In this document: one piece after another, positions 1-9,085 of the stretch | Layout of the letters: each line of letters starts with the position of its first letter | Position numbering within the stretch: the stretch's first letter is position 1 | NCBI RefSeq assembly: GCF_040812395.1 | Contig: NZ_JBFNXH010000015.1 | Location: 84,783-148,782 of the forward strand | Length of the DNA stretch: 64,000 bases | Reading direction: 5' to 3' | Source of the DNA: Paenibacillus_E sp040812395 | GTDB taxonomy: Bacteria; Bacillota; Bacilli; Paenibacillales; NBRC-103111 | The notes under the pieces: model-generated | The model's input: only the letters and a program-made list of their open reading frames with translations | Databases searched by the model: none | Told to the model about the DNA's origin: nothing | Position numbers and translations under genes: made by a program

Positions 1-2
1 TG

Positions 3-983
3 AAAATCAGCCAGAAAATCATTGCACTTAAAAAGGAGGGCGCTGTTAACGCTGCACAGGAGAGGTTTACGAAAGACAGCTTCGATCCCATTGCTTTCTC
101 GCTCCATGGTTTCTATGAAAACGAAAAATCCCGTATTGAAACCTACCAGAATGAAATCGAAAGCAGCAGTGAAACGATCGGGTCAGTCAACCTGATCATG
201 GTATCTACTGCTATTCTGTTGTCTATCCTCATAGCCGTTCTGCTCTCGAACTATTTGCTCCGACGAATCGAGTTGCTGAGAACATCAACGCAGACCGTAG
301 CCAGAGGAAATTGGCAGGTTAAGGCGTTGTACTTTAAAGGTAAGGATGAGCTGACAGATCTGGCAAATGCGTTTAACTCTATGACGTATTCACTTCGCAA
401 TTTGCTCAATTCGAACCAGGCTCTTCAACAGCTGTCTTCACGCGACGGATTGACGGGGATTGCAAATCGCAGGTGTTATGACGAAACGCTTGAACGCGAA
501 TGGAATCGCCATGTGATTTCCACAAAACCGCTCTCCCTGATCTTATTCGATATTGATTACTTCAAAAGATACAATGATGCCTACGGTCATCAAGCAGGTG
601 ACAGCTGTCTGATTCAGGTTACAGGCATTCTTGAGGAGCATGTCAGGGGCTCCTTAGATTTGGTAGCCCGATATGGAGGAGAGGAATTCGCTGTTCTACT
701 GCCTGAACAAACGACAGCGGCAGCGATCCAAGTGGCGGAACGTATTCAGAAGGCCCTTAGTGACAAGAAGATTCGCCATAAAGGCTCAGAAATCGGAGAC
801 TTCGTTACTTTGAGTATCGGAATCTCCACCGTGATCGCAACAACGGACACTCTTCCAAAGACATTGCTGGCCCAAGCTGACGAAGCTTTGTACGAATCCA
901 AAGAAAGAGGCAGAAACCGAATTTGCGTTTATGATTCAGTATCCGGTACCGTTTCTGGAGTTTTAGAAGGTGGACGAACATGA
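3..983 (+). CDS. Membrane-anchored diguanylate cyclase (GGDEF), 5' end outside window
   Basis: Makes cyclic di-GMP from two GTP at the inner face of the membrane. The frame is open from the first bases of the window, so the N-terminus is missing and the ATG at 198 is internal. What remains is the end of an extracytoplasmic, helical sensor region, one membrane segment (VSTAILLSILIAVLLSNYLL), a HAMP-like linker (ELTDLANAFNSM) and a GGDEF domain with SRDGLTGIANRR, DIDYFKRYND and the active-site motif ARYGGEEFAVLLP. GGEEF is an active-type signature. The usual RxxD inhibitory site before it reads GSLD, so product inhibition at that site is probably absent. The stop overlaps the next gene by ATGA, which implies translational coupling. 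Function is known for the family; the signal sensed is unknown. Confidence 0.93.
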   Translation, partial: KISQKIIALKKEGAVNAAQERFTKDSFDPIAFSLHGFYENEKSRIETYQNEIESSSETIGSVNLIMVSTAILLSILIAVLLSNYLLRRIELLRTSTQTVARGNWQVKALYFKGKDELTDLANAFNSMTYSLRNLLNSNQALQQLSSRDGLTGIANRRCYDETLEREWNRHVISTKPLSLILFDIDYFKRYNDAYGHQAGDSCLIQVTGILEEHVRGSLDLVARYGGEEFAVLLPEQTTAAAIQVAERIQKALSDKKIRHKGSEIGDFVTLSIGISTVIATTDTLPKTLLAQADEALYESKERGRNRICVYDSVSGTVSGVLEGGRT

Positions 984-2215
984 AAAAGTTGCTTGCCGGT
1001 ATCATGTTGACAATGCTCCTGCTACTTAATGCCTGCTCGAATGCGGGAACAGTCGCCCCTAAGGTGAAGCTGGTGCTCTGGACGACAACTTCCGAGGAGG
1101 AAACAGCGTTCTTCCAGCAAGTCATCAATGACTTCCAAAACGATCATCCAAACATTCAGGTCGCAGTGTCGCAGCACAAGTTCCCATTCGCTACAAACGA
1201 GTATAAAACATCTATTCTTGGTGACAGGGTTGTTGACGTGTTTCGGGCAGATAATTCATGGATACCCGATTATGCGACTCTGGATATCGTGTATCCGTTA
1301 GACACGATAGCTGCTAAGGCGGATTTGTCAGGCTTTATGCAGGCTCCATTACATGCTGTGACCTATCAAGGGCACGTATATGGCTATCCTTCGGTTACGG
1401 AAGTGCCGGCGTTACTCTACAACAAACAGCTGCTGAAAGAAGCGGGGTTCTCCCATCCGCCGGAAACGATGGACGAGCTCTACCATATAGCAAAAGCCCT
1501 CACTGGAGAGGGCAGGTACGGTCTCTTTTTGACCGAAGATTCCTACTTTGCTCTTCCGTATTTGTGGGCGTTCGGTGGCGGGACGGTGACAGACGACAGG
1601 AAAATTGTAATTGCCTCTGCAGAGTCACAACAGGCCTTCGCCTTTATGCGAATGCTGAGGGAGGAGGGCGTAACGCAGCCTTATCCGGATTTCGAGAATT
1701 GGTACAACAAGATGGTGAAAGATTTTCAAGACGGTAAGCTCGCTATGTCGGTTAATGGCCCCTGGGCGATTCATGACATTTTGCAAGGTAACGCGTTCAT
1801 AGAACCTGATAACTTGGGAATTGCGCCTATCCCCAAAGGTCCAAAAGGGCAGGGATCTCCCCTCGGCGGACACAGCTTTGTTATCAACAAATACAGCCAT
1901 CATCCGCAAGAAAGTTATGAATTGATCCGTTACCTGACGAGCGCGAAGACGCAGGTGCAGCAAAGCCGTAAATTCAATACGCTCCCTACGCAAACGGCGG
2001 CTTATGAGGATCCGGACCTGGCTTCCGACTTCCTATTCCGAGGATTCAAACGTCAGCTCGACGTTGCAAGAAACCAACCGCTGATTCCAGAGAGTTCCAA
2101 GTTATATCGCGACTTCACACCCAATGTTCATGCTATGTTGCTTGGAAAGAAAACAGTTCAGGAGGGTGTGCGCAGTATTGAGATTTCATGGAAAGAATTG
2201 TTTCAACCGAACTAA
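980..2215 (+). CDS. Extracellular solute-binding lipoprotein, family 1 (sugar-type)
   Basis: A 411-residue binding protein of the ABC sugar-import type (MalE-like fold). It has a lipoprotein signal peptide with lipobox LLNAC at about residues 15-19, so it is anchored on the outer face of the membrane. Typical family segments are visible: VFRADNSWIPDY, GYPSVTEVPALLYNK and LAMSVNGPWAIHD. The ATG overlaps the stop of the diguanylate cyclase gene, and no permease or ATPase gene follows; cas3 comes next after a terminator. That arrangement suggests the protein may feed ligand information to the membrane cyclase instead of, or as well as, serving a transporter encoded elsewhere. The sensory role is inference; the family assignment is secure. 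Confidence 0.9.
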   Translation: MKKLLAGIMLTMLLLLNACSNAGTVAPKVKLVLWTTTSEEETAFFQQVINDFQNDHPNIQVAVSQHKFPFATNEYKTSILGDRVVDVFRADNSWIPDYATLDIVYPLDTIAAKADLSGFMQAPLHAVTYQGHVYGYPSVTEVPALLYNKQLLKEAGFSHPPETMDELYHIAKALTGEGRYGLFLTEDSYFALPYLWAFGGGTVTDDRKIVIASAESQQAFAFMRMLREEGVTQPYPDFENWYNKMVKDFQDGKLAMSVNGPWAIHDILQGNAFIEPDNLGIAPIPKGPKGQGSPLGGHSFVINKYSHHPQESYELIRYLTSAKTQVQQSRKFNTLPTQTAAYEDPDLASDFLFRGFKRQLDVARNQPLIPESSKLYRDFTPNVHAMLLGKKTVQEGVRSIEISWKELFQPN

Positions 2216-2288
2216 CAGCTCAGATTGAAAGGATCATAAAGCGCCGACAGGGGTGACTCCTTTAAAATAGAACATAGAAAACTTTAGG

Positions 2289-2316
2289 CCCGCAGCTCGT
2301 AGCAGCGGGTCTTTTC
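2289..2316 (+). terminator. Rho-independent terminator after binding-protein gene
   Basis: Stem CCCGCAGCT / AGCAGCGGG with one A-A mismatch, followed by TCTTTT. It separates the cyclase/binding-protein operon from the cas operon. Confidence 0.75.
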
Positions 2317-2408
2317 CACTTCAGAATGAGAGGAATATTATTTACAATAAAAGGGAAATTGGAGCGGCTGACGAATTATGCTTTTAGGGGAACAAAAGGA
2401 GGAATAAA

Positions 2409-4832
2409 ATGACTTACATCGCCCATATTCGTGAAAGTGACGAACAGATTCAGAGTGTCGAGGAGCATTTGCTCGGAGTAAGGAGTTTGGCTGAATTATT
2501 TGGGGGGAAGATTGGCGTCAAGCATATTGCCGGTCTTGCAGGCATGCTGCATGATATGGGCAAGTACACCCATGAATTTAGAGATTACATCATTGAAGCT
2601 GTGAGAAATCCAGATTCTCCGCCGAAACGAGGCAGTGTTGACCATTCGACTGCTGGTGGAAAGTTATTATACCGGCTGTTTCATGCAGGGTCTCATTCCA
2701 AATTTAATTGGATATTGGCCGAAGTCGTTGGAAACGCGATCATCTCACATCACTCCTACTTACATGATTTCCTAACTCCTGATTTGGAGTCCGCCTACCT
2801 GAATCGTGTTCGCGATAAACAATTAAATGAGTTTGACAGGTCCGTGCAGTGCTTTTTTGACAATGTGATCAGCGAGACGGAGCTTCAGCAGTATGTTTCG
2901 CATGCAGTAGTTGAGTTGGAAGCATATTTAATGAAACCCTCTGTGCTGAATAGTGAAAACAAACTGATGTTCCTGACCAAATTTATTTTCAGTGCTTTAA
3001 TCGATGCCGATCGAACGAATACCAGGTTATTTGAAGAAAATAAGTGCATTGAAGCGGGACAGAGCCGCAAGGAGCTATTCGATACTTATTATGAAAAATT
3101 GATGGCGAAGATCAATGCCTACCAAGTTCAAGATCATGCAAAAACGCCGATAAACGCACTAAGGGGAGAAATGTCAAGTCAGTGCGCACAGTTTGCTGAG
3201 AGGCCATCAGGGATCTATACGTTATCGATTCCAACGGGGGGCGGCAAGACATTGGCAAGTTTAAGATATGCGCTGAAGCATGCCAGTCTGTACCGCAAGA
3301 AACGCATTATTTATGTCGTTCCCTACACCACGATTATTGAGCAAAACGCTGAAGAAGTGTGCAAAATTCTTATGGATGACGAACATATTTTGGAACACCA
3401 TTCCAATGTTATTGATGATTGGAATGATGACGACGAGAACGAGGATGGCCTCATCAATGTGAAGCAAAAGCTAAAGCTGGCCAAGGATAACTGGGACTTG
3501 CCCATTATCTTTACAACGATGGTGCAGTTTTTGAACGTGTTTTATGCCAAAAGCAGCAGGAGCATTCGAAGGCTTCATAATCTTAGTGAATCGGTCATTA
3601 TTTTTGATGAGGTACAGAAGGTTCCTGTTACATGTGTATCGTTATTTAACCATGCACTGAATTTTTTGAAAACGTATGGTCAATGTAGTCTCATCCTTTG
3701 TACCGCAACCCAGCCAGCGCTGGATTTTGTCGAGCATAAGCTAGAAATGAACGTGGATGCTGAAATCATTCATAAGCTGGATCACGTCATTGAAGCATTT
3801 AAACGGGTTGAAATCGTGGATAAAGCTTCGGATGAGGTGTTTAACAATGACAAGCTTGCTGATTTTATTGAGGAAAAAATGGATGAAGTTCAGAGTGTAC
3901 TTGTTATTCTGAATACGAAAACGGTTGTAAAGAGGTTGTACCGTCAAATGGAGGGAAGCGATGTCCCCATTTACCACTTAAGCACATCGATGTGCGCCGC
4001 ACACCGCAACCAAATATTGGGGCAAGTGCGGGAGCTCCTGAAGAATAAGGAGAAAGTCATTTGCGTCAGCACCCAACTAATTGAAGCCGGAGTAGATGTA
4101 AGCTTTGATTGTGTGATTCGTTCCTTGGCGGGGTTGGATTCTATTGCGCAGGCCGCGGGCAGATGCAACCGGCATGGTGAGCAGCAAATTCAGCAGGTTT
4201 ATGTTATTGATCATGCAGAGGAGAGCTTGGGCCATCTGCAGGAGATAAAAGTTGGGAAACAGTTGTCCCAAAGGATTCTCATTGATCTCAAGCGTGATGA
4301 GAACCATTACGGCGGCAATATTTTATCTGTTCAGGCGATGGACAGGTATTTCAAGGAATTTTATACGGAATTTAGTACGAGGTTGAATTATACGGTACCG
4401 AAATTAAAGAAGGACATGACAGAGTTACTGGCGTCTGACAGGAAACACAACTCGTATTTTTTGGCCTATTATCATAATAAGAAGGAAAATTTGCCGTTAT
4501 TTATTATTAATAGTTATCGAACGGCGGCAGAAAACTTTCATGTGATTGATAACCAAACAACTTCTGTGCTGGTTCCTTTTGGGGATGAAGGCAAAGACAT
4601 AATTGTGAGATTGAACAGCAATGAGACGATTGAGGATCTTTCACGGCTGTTGCGTAAAGCTCAGCAATATACGATTAATCTGTTTAGTTATGAACTGGAT
4701 CAACTGTCTCAGAACGACGGAGTTGTAAGTTTGCTTAATGGAAAAATTTTAGCATTGAAGGAAACAGCCTACAGTAGTGAGTATGGCCTCGATCTGGAGA
4801 ATGAAAGCCATGTTGATTTGAGTTTTATTTGA
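2409..4832 (+). CDS. cas3: CRISPR-associated helicase-nuclease Cas3 (type I-C)
   Basis: Single-strand nuclease and 3'-5' helicase recruited by Cascade to degrade target DNA. 807 residues, full length for the family. The N-terminal HD domain shows H20, H48-D49 (LHDMGKYTHEF) and H79. The helicase part shows Walker A SIPTGGGKT (K280) and the DExH-type box DEVQ at 400-403; the C-terminal helicase domain carries VSTQLIEAGVDVSFD and QAAGRCNRHGE. The start is fixed by AAAGGAGG seven bases upstream of the ATG. It is the first cas gene, and a strong hairpin terminator follows it, so it may be expressed separately from the Cascade genes. HD and helicase are fused in one chain, the usual arrangement for I-C. 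Confidence 0.97.
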   Translation: MTYIAHIRESDEQIQSVEEHLLGVRSLAELFGGKIGVKHIAGLAGMLHDMGKYTHEFRDYIIEAVRNPDSPPKRGSVDHSTAGGKLLYRLFHAGSHSKFNWILAEVVGNAIISHHSYLHDFLTPDLESAYLNRVRDKQLNEFDRSVQCFFDNVISETELQQYVSHAVVELEAYLMKPSVLNSENKLMFLTKFIFSALIDADRTNTRLFEENKCIEAGQSRKELFDTYYEKLMAKINAYQVQDHAKTPINALRGEMSSQCAQFAERPSGIYTLSIPTGGGKTLASLRYALKHASLYRKKRIIYVVPYTTIIEQNAEEVCKILMDDEHILEHHSNVIDDWNDDDENEDGLINVKQKLKLAKDNWDLPIIFTTMVQFLNVFYAKSSRSIRRLHNLSESVIIFDEVQKVPVTCVSLFNHALNFLKTYGQCSLILCTATQPALDFVEHKLEMNVDAEIIHKLDHVIEAFKRVEIVDKASDEVFNNDKLADFIEEKMDEVQSVLVILNTKTVVKRLYRQMEGSDVPIYHLSTSMCAAHRNQILGQVRELLKNKEKVICVSTQLIEAGVDVSFDCVIRSLAGLDSIAQAAGRCNRHGEQQIQQVYVIDHAEESLGHLQEIKVGKQLSQRILIDLKRDENHYGGNILSVQAMDRYFKEFYTEFSTRLNYTVPKLKKDMTELLASDRKHNSYFLAYYHNKKENLPLFIINSYRTAAENFHVIDNQTTSVLVPFGDEGKDIIVRLNSNETIEDLSRLLRKAQQYTINLFSYELDQLSQNDGVVSLLNGKILALKETAYSSEYGLDLENESHVDLSFI

Positions 4833-4839
4833 GAACGCA

Positions 4840-4879
4840 TTAGAAGCCTATCTGCATGTGGATAGGCTCTAATATTTTT
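4840..4879 (+). terminator. Intrinsic terminator inside the cas operon, between cas3 and cas5c
   Basis: Stem TTAGaAGCCTATC / GATAGGCTcTAA, 8-base loop, then TATTTTT. A TATAAT at 4882-4887 follows directly and could be the -10 element of a separate promoter for cas5c-cas2; no good -35 box was seen. Confidence 0.7.
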
Positions 4880-4963
4880 CGTATAATTTACAATGTACAT
4901 TTGGAAAAAATTAGGATAACATCGAATTATCGGTAATATCAAAGTGTTAAGGAGGTGAGTCTA

Positions 4964-5683
4964 ATGAGGAATTCAATTGACTTTGTCGTCTATGGTGAAT
5001 ATGCACTGTTCACGGATCCTTTGACGAAACTTGGCGGGGAAAAGCTTTCCTATCAAGTGCCGTCGTTTCAGGCCTTGAAAGGAATTGTCGAATCCATATA
5101 CTGGAAACCGACTCTAATTTTTTTCATCGATGAAGTGCGTATTATGAAACCCATCCGTATGGAATCCAAAGGGATTCGTCCAATGGATTATGGCGGAGGA
5201 AACACACTTGCCAACTATACATATCTGAGAGATGTTCAATACCAGGTACGCGCACATTTTGAGTTCAACATGAATCGTCCTGACTTGGCCTATGACCGTA
5301 ATGAGCACAAGCATCATAATATCCTTAAGCGCTCGCTTCAGGTCGGTGGTCGGAGAGACATATTTCTCGGTGCTAGGGAATGCCAAGCTTATGTAGAACC
5401 TTGTGTTTTTGGCGAAGGGGACGGCTTTTATGACGGCTATGGAGATATTCATCTGGGTAACATGGTTCATGGCCTGAATTACCCGGATGAGACGGGCAGG
5501 AATCAATTGGAAGTGCGTCTATGGAATCCGGTTATGAAGGACGGCATTATCCAATTCATTAGACCTGGACAATGTACGCAGATTCGTACGATTACGGACA
5601 TGGATAAGAAGCATTTCGATGATACAAATGTCACATCAGCTGATGAACTGTTCGCACAATTGGAAGAGGGGGGGAATCCATGA
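4964..5683 (+). CDS. cas5c: Cas5c (Cas5d), crRNA-processing Cascade subunit
   Basis: In type I-C, Cas5 replaces Cas6: it cuts the pre-crRNA within the repeat and stays bound to the 5' handle in Cascade. The protein has the family's start (DFVVYGEYALFTDP) and conserved segments ALKGIVESIYWKP, YLRDVQYQVRAHFEFN and GRRDIFLGARECQAYV. No cas6 gene is present in the locus, which agrees with this role. The start is taken as the ATG at 4964, placed by AAGGAGGTGA at 4949-4958; an in-frame GTG at 4955 lies inside that ribosome binding site. 239 residues, normal for the family. The stop overlaps cas8c by ATGA. Confidence 0.96.
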   Translation: MRNSIDFVVYGEYALFTDPLTKLGGEKLSYQVPSFQALKGIVESIYWKPTLIFFIDEVRIMKPIRMESKGIRPMDYGGGNTLANYTYLRDVQYQVRAHFEFNMNRPDLAYDRNEHKHHNILKRSLQVGGRRDIFLGARECQAYVEPCVFGEGDGFYDGYGDIHLGNMVHGLNYPDETGRNQLEVRLWNPVMKDGIIQFIRPGQCTQIRTITDMDKKHFDDTNVTSADELFAQLEEGGNP

Positions 5684-7566
5684 GTTGGTTATTGAATTTG
5701 TACGAAACCTATGAAGCGAATATAGATCTCGTTGGGAAAATTGAAAAAAAACATAACGAACAAGAGTACACGTTGCTGCCTGTTTCTCATACGACTCAAA
5801 ATGCACACATCGAAGTACAGATCACCGAGGATGGAGAATTTCATTCAGCAACGGTGATTGACAAGAGTGATGCGAGCACTTTGATTTCTTGTACCGAAGA
5901 TTCTGCAAGCCGCGCAGGCTCCAAGATTGCTCCATATCCGCTGCACGACAAATTAAGTTATGTAGCGGGAGATTATGCTGCCTATGGAGGCGAAATCAAA
6001 AAGGAAGAGCCCTTTCCCTATTATATCAAACAGCTGGAAGATTGGGCTTATTCTCCTTATGCCGTAGACAAGGTAAAGAGCATCTATCGCTATTTGAGCA
6101 AGGGCAGGCTTATTCAAGATTTAGTGGAACACAAGATTTTACACGTTGATGCCAACAATCGGCTCATCGACAAGTGGGATAAAAATGCGGAAAATCTGCA
6201 TGGTGCCAGACCGCCCATATTTGGAGTCATTGCAGGTGAGCAAACGAGTGCATTTGTCCGGTTCAACGTCTACTCGCCTAGCAGAATATTGACGAAAGTA
6301 TGGAAGGATCAAGAAATGTATGATTCCTTCATCCGATTTTACAGCAGTCAGTTAGGCGAAGAGGACCTTTGCTTTGTAACGGGGAGGACGCTTCCAGCCA
6401 CGGACAAGCATGCTAATAAAATTAGAAATGCGGCAGACAAAGCCAAATTAATTTCGGCTAATGATACGAGCGGCTTTACGTTTCGAGGACGTTTTCAACA
6501 TAGCCACGAAGCAGCTAGCATCAGCTATGAGGTTTCCCAAAAAGCACATAACGCCCTGAAGTGGCTCATTAATCGCCAAGGGAAAATAATTGATCAGCAG
6601 GTTTTCCTTGTGTGGGGAAATGATGAGCTGGATATACCGGAACTTATGGATGATTTTTACTCAATCGATCCTGTGCCGGTTGCAGTTAAAGAGAGAATGT
6701 CTTTTACGAATGAAGAGTTCGCAGGTGAAGTTGCCAAGGCTTTGGAGGGGTATAGAAATCACTTGAAGTCTGATGCCAAGGTAAATATTTTGATTCTGGA
6801 TTCGGCAACGACAGGGCGTATGGCGGTGCTGTACTATCGGAATATGGACAAAGAGCTTTACTTGGACAAACTTGCTAAATGGCATTCAACCTGTGTGTGG
6901 TTGCACCGGTATCGCAAGAATGACAGTGGTGATTTTGTGCAGTTTTATGGAGCACCAGCCATGAAAGATATTGCTTTTGCTGCATACGGGCCCAGAGCAA
7001 GCGACAAGATCATTAAAGGGCTGAGGGAGCGGATGTTGCCTTGTATCATCGATGGCAGAGGGATTTCGGTGGATATTGTATCCAGCGCATATCATCGCGC
7101 ATCAAACCCTGTTTCGATGGAGAAATGGGAGTGGGAGAAGACGTTAAGTATTACATGTGCCTTAATTAACAGTAAACAGGAGGGGTTCAACGTGTCATTA
7201 CATGAAGACAATGATGACCGCGATTATTTATTCGGGCGCTTATTAGCTGTAGCTGATGTGTTAGAAAGACGTGCTCTAGGTGGAGACGATCGCGAAACCA
7301 ACGCCATTCGCTATATGAATTCTTTTTCCAGACATCCGGCAAGAACCTGGAAAACGATTCAGGATTGCTTACTGCCTTATCAAGCCAAGCTTGGCAAGAA
7401 AGGATTTTACTTATCAAAGATCATCGATGAAGTAGCTTCACGAATTTCGATCGATCAGTTTAATAATGAGTCATTATCAGAGTTGTATTTACTTGGATTT
7501 TATAGTCAACGGCATGAGCTTTACCAGAAAAAAGAAACTACCGATGCAGTAGAAGCATCGAATTAA
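5680..7566 (+). CDS. cas8c: Cas8c (Csd1), large subunit of type I-C Cascade
   Basis: Large Cascade subunit that recognises the PAM and contacts the non-target strand; in I-C an internal translation start in cas8c often also yields the small subunit Cas11c. 628 residues. Family hallmarks include PYPLHDKLSYVAGDY near the N-terminus, FRFNVYSPS-type segment VRFNVYSPSRILTKVW and LFGRLLAVADVLERRAL near the C-terminus. A candidate internal start with a good ribosome binding site is AACAGGAGGGGTTCAACGTG: the GTG at 7190 would give a C-terminal product of about 125 residues, the size expected of Cas11c. The ATGA overlap with cas5c points to coupled translation. Confidence 0.95.
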   Translation: MSWLLNLYETYEANIDLVGKIEKKHNEQEYTLLPVSHTTQNAHIEVQITEDGEFHSATVIDKSDASTLISCTEDSASRAGSKIAPYPLHDKLSYVAGDYAAYGGEIKKEEPFPYYIKQLEDWAYSPYAVDKVKSIYRYLSKGRLIQDLVEHKILHVDANNRLIDKWDKNAENLHGARPPIFGVIAGEQTSAFVRFNVYSPSRILTKVWKDQEMYDSFIRFYSSQLGEEDLCFVTGRTLPATDKHANKIRNAADKAKLISANDTSGFTFRGRFQHSHEAASISYEVSQKAHNALKWLINRQGKIIDQQVFLVWGNDELDIPELMDDFYSIDPVPVAVKERMSFTNEEFAGEVAKALEGYRNHLKSDAKVNILILDSATTGRMAVLYYRNMDKELYLDKLAKWHSTCVWLHRYRKNDSGDFVQFYGAPAMKDIAFAAYGPRASDKIIKGLRERMLPCIIDGRGISVDIVSSAYHRASNPVSMEKWEWEKTLSITCALINSKQEGFNVSLHEDNDDRDYLFGRLLAVADVLERRALGGDDRETNAIRYMNSFSRHPARTWKTIQDCLLPYQAKLGKKGFYLSKIIDEVASRISIDQFNNESLSELYLLGFYSQRHELYQKKETTDAVEASN

Positions 7567-7578
7567 GGAGAGATGGAC

Positions 7579-8436
7579 ATGACCACTTTAGATCATAAAA
7601 TCGATTTTGCTGTTGTTTTATCCGTGACCAAGGCTAACCCGAATGGGGATCCCTTGAATGGCAATCGACCGCGTCAAAACTACGATGGCTATGGCGAGAT
7701 TTCGGATGTTGCGCTTAAACGGAAGATCAGAAACCGTCTGCAGGATATGGGCGAATCTATCTTTGTTCAATCCAACGATCGTAAATCGGATTCATATGGT
7801 AGCTTAAGAGAGCGCGCGGATGCGAATGCAGAGCTGGAGAAGATTTTGAAGTCTAAAACGGGCTCAAGTGATGAATTCGCCAGCATCGCTTGCCGGGAAT
7901 GGCTTGATGTCCGAAGTTTTGGCCAAGTGTTTGCTTTCAAAGGAGACAAGGGCGGGGTTTCTGTCGGTGTAAGGGGGCCAGTGTCAATTCATACCGCAAC
8001 TAGTGTCGACCCTATCGATATAACCAGCATGCAAATTACGAAAAGTGTCAATTCCGAACCGGGTACGGCTAGAGGTTCGGATACGATGGGCATGAAGCAT
8101 CGCGTGGATTCAGGCGTCTATGTCTTTTATGGCAGCGTGAATACGCAACTTGCTGAAAAAACAGGATTTACGAATGAAGATGCCGAGAAACTCAAAAAAG
8201 CGCTCGTTTCCTTGTTCGAAAACGATGCCTCGTCCGCTCGACCTGAAGGCAGCTTGGAAGTTCACATGGTGTATTGGTGGGAGCATAATTCCAAGCTGGG
8301 CCAATATTCTTCCGCTAAGGTACATCGGTCATTAACAGTTGAAAGACTTGTTGAAGAACCAAAGACGTTAGGAGACTACCGGTTTGCTATTCAGCCATTG
8401 GAAGGTTTGAGAGTTGAAATCCTTGATGGACAATAA
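7579..8436 (+). CDS. cas7c: Cas7c (Csd2), Cascade backbone subunit
   Basis: Forms the helical backbone that holds the crRNA spacer. 285 residues. It has the Csd2 beginning (DFAVVLSVTKANPNGDPLNG) and the segments SDVALKRKIRNRLQD and VGVRGPVSIH. The start is taken at the ATG at 7579 because AAGGAG at 7565-7570 is eight bases before it; the ATG at 7573 is too close. The 3' end overlaps the start of cas4. Confidence 0.96.
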   Translation: MTTLDHKIDFAVVLSVTKANPNGDPLNGNRPRQNYDGYGEISDVALKRKIRNRLQDMGESIFVQSNDRKSDSYGSLRERADANAELEKILKSKTGSSDEFASIACREWLDVRSFGQVFAFKGDKGGVSVGVRGPVSIHTATSVDPIDITSMQITKSVNSEPGTARGSDTMGMKHRVDSGVYVFYGSVNTQLAEKTGFTNEDAEKLKKALVSLFENDASSARPEGSLEVHMVYWWEHNSKLGQYSSAKVHRSLTVERLVEEPKTLGDYRFAIQPLEGLRVEILDGQ

Positions 8437-9085
8437 AGATGAGGATAGTTATCTAATGCTGTCGGGCATACAGCATTTTCAATTTTGTAAACGGCAATGG
8501 GCATTCATTCATATTGAACAGCAGTGGGAAGAAAACGTCAAAACCATTGAAGGGGAGTATCTCCATCGGAATGCCGATCAGCCGTTTACGAGAGAGAAGC
8601 GAGGAGATAAGCTTATCGTTCGCGCAATGCCTGTGAAATCGGAGAGCCTTAAAGTAGCGGGTATTTGTGACGTGGTAGAGTTTATTAGAAACGATAGCGG
8701 AGTTGAAATTAATGGCTCTGAAGGGAAATATATCGCCTATCCAGTTGAGTATAAACGCGGAAAGCCGAAATTGAACGATGAAGATATTTTACAATTAACT
8801 GCACAAGCGATCTGCCTGGAGGAAATGCTGCTGTGCGAAATACATACAGGCTATATGTTTTACAACGAGATTAAACATAGAGTCGAAGTGAAGTTAACGG
8901 CGGCTATTAAAAATAAAGTGAAGCTGATTGTCGCAGAAATGCAAGACTATTATAACCGTCGGCATACGCCTAAAGTAAAAACGGGATCTTTTTGCCGAAG
9001 CTGTTCTCTTCAAAATATTTGTTTGCCGGATCTGATGAATAAGCGGTCGGTTAAAAGTTATGTTGAAGGGAAAATCAAGGAATGA
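8426..9085 (+). CDS. cas4: Cas4 adaptation exonuclease
   Basis: RecB-like, iron-sulfur exonuclease that works with Cas1-Cas2 to trim pre-spacers and define PAM and orientation. 219 residues from the ATG at 8426 (TTG codons at 8414 and 8423 are also in frame). An N-terminal cysteine (FQFCKRQW) and a C-terminal trio (CRSCSLQNIC) form the expected cluster ligands. The RecB motif is visible as AYPVEYKRGKPK, followed by ILQLTAQAICLEEM. Its start lies within cas7c and its stop overlaps cas1 by ATGA. Confidence 0.95.
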   Translation: MDNKDEDSYLMLSGIQHFQFCKRQWAFIHIEQQWEENVKTIEGEYLHRNADQPFTREKRGDKLIVRAMPVKSESLKVAGICDVVEFIRNDSGVEINGSEGKYIAYPVEYKRGKPKLNDEDILQLTAQAICLEEMLLCEIHTGYMFYNEIKHRVEVKLTAAIKNKVKLIVAEMQDYYNRRHTPKVKTGSFCRSCSLQNICLPDLMNKRSVKSYVEGKIKE

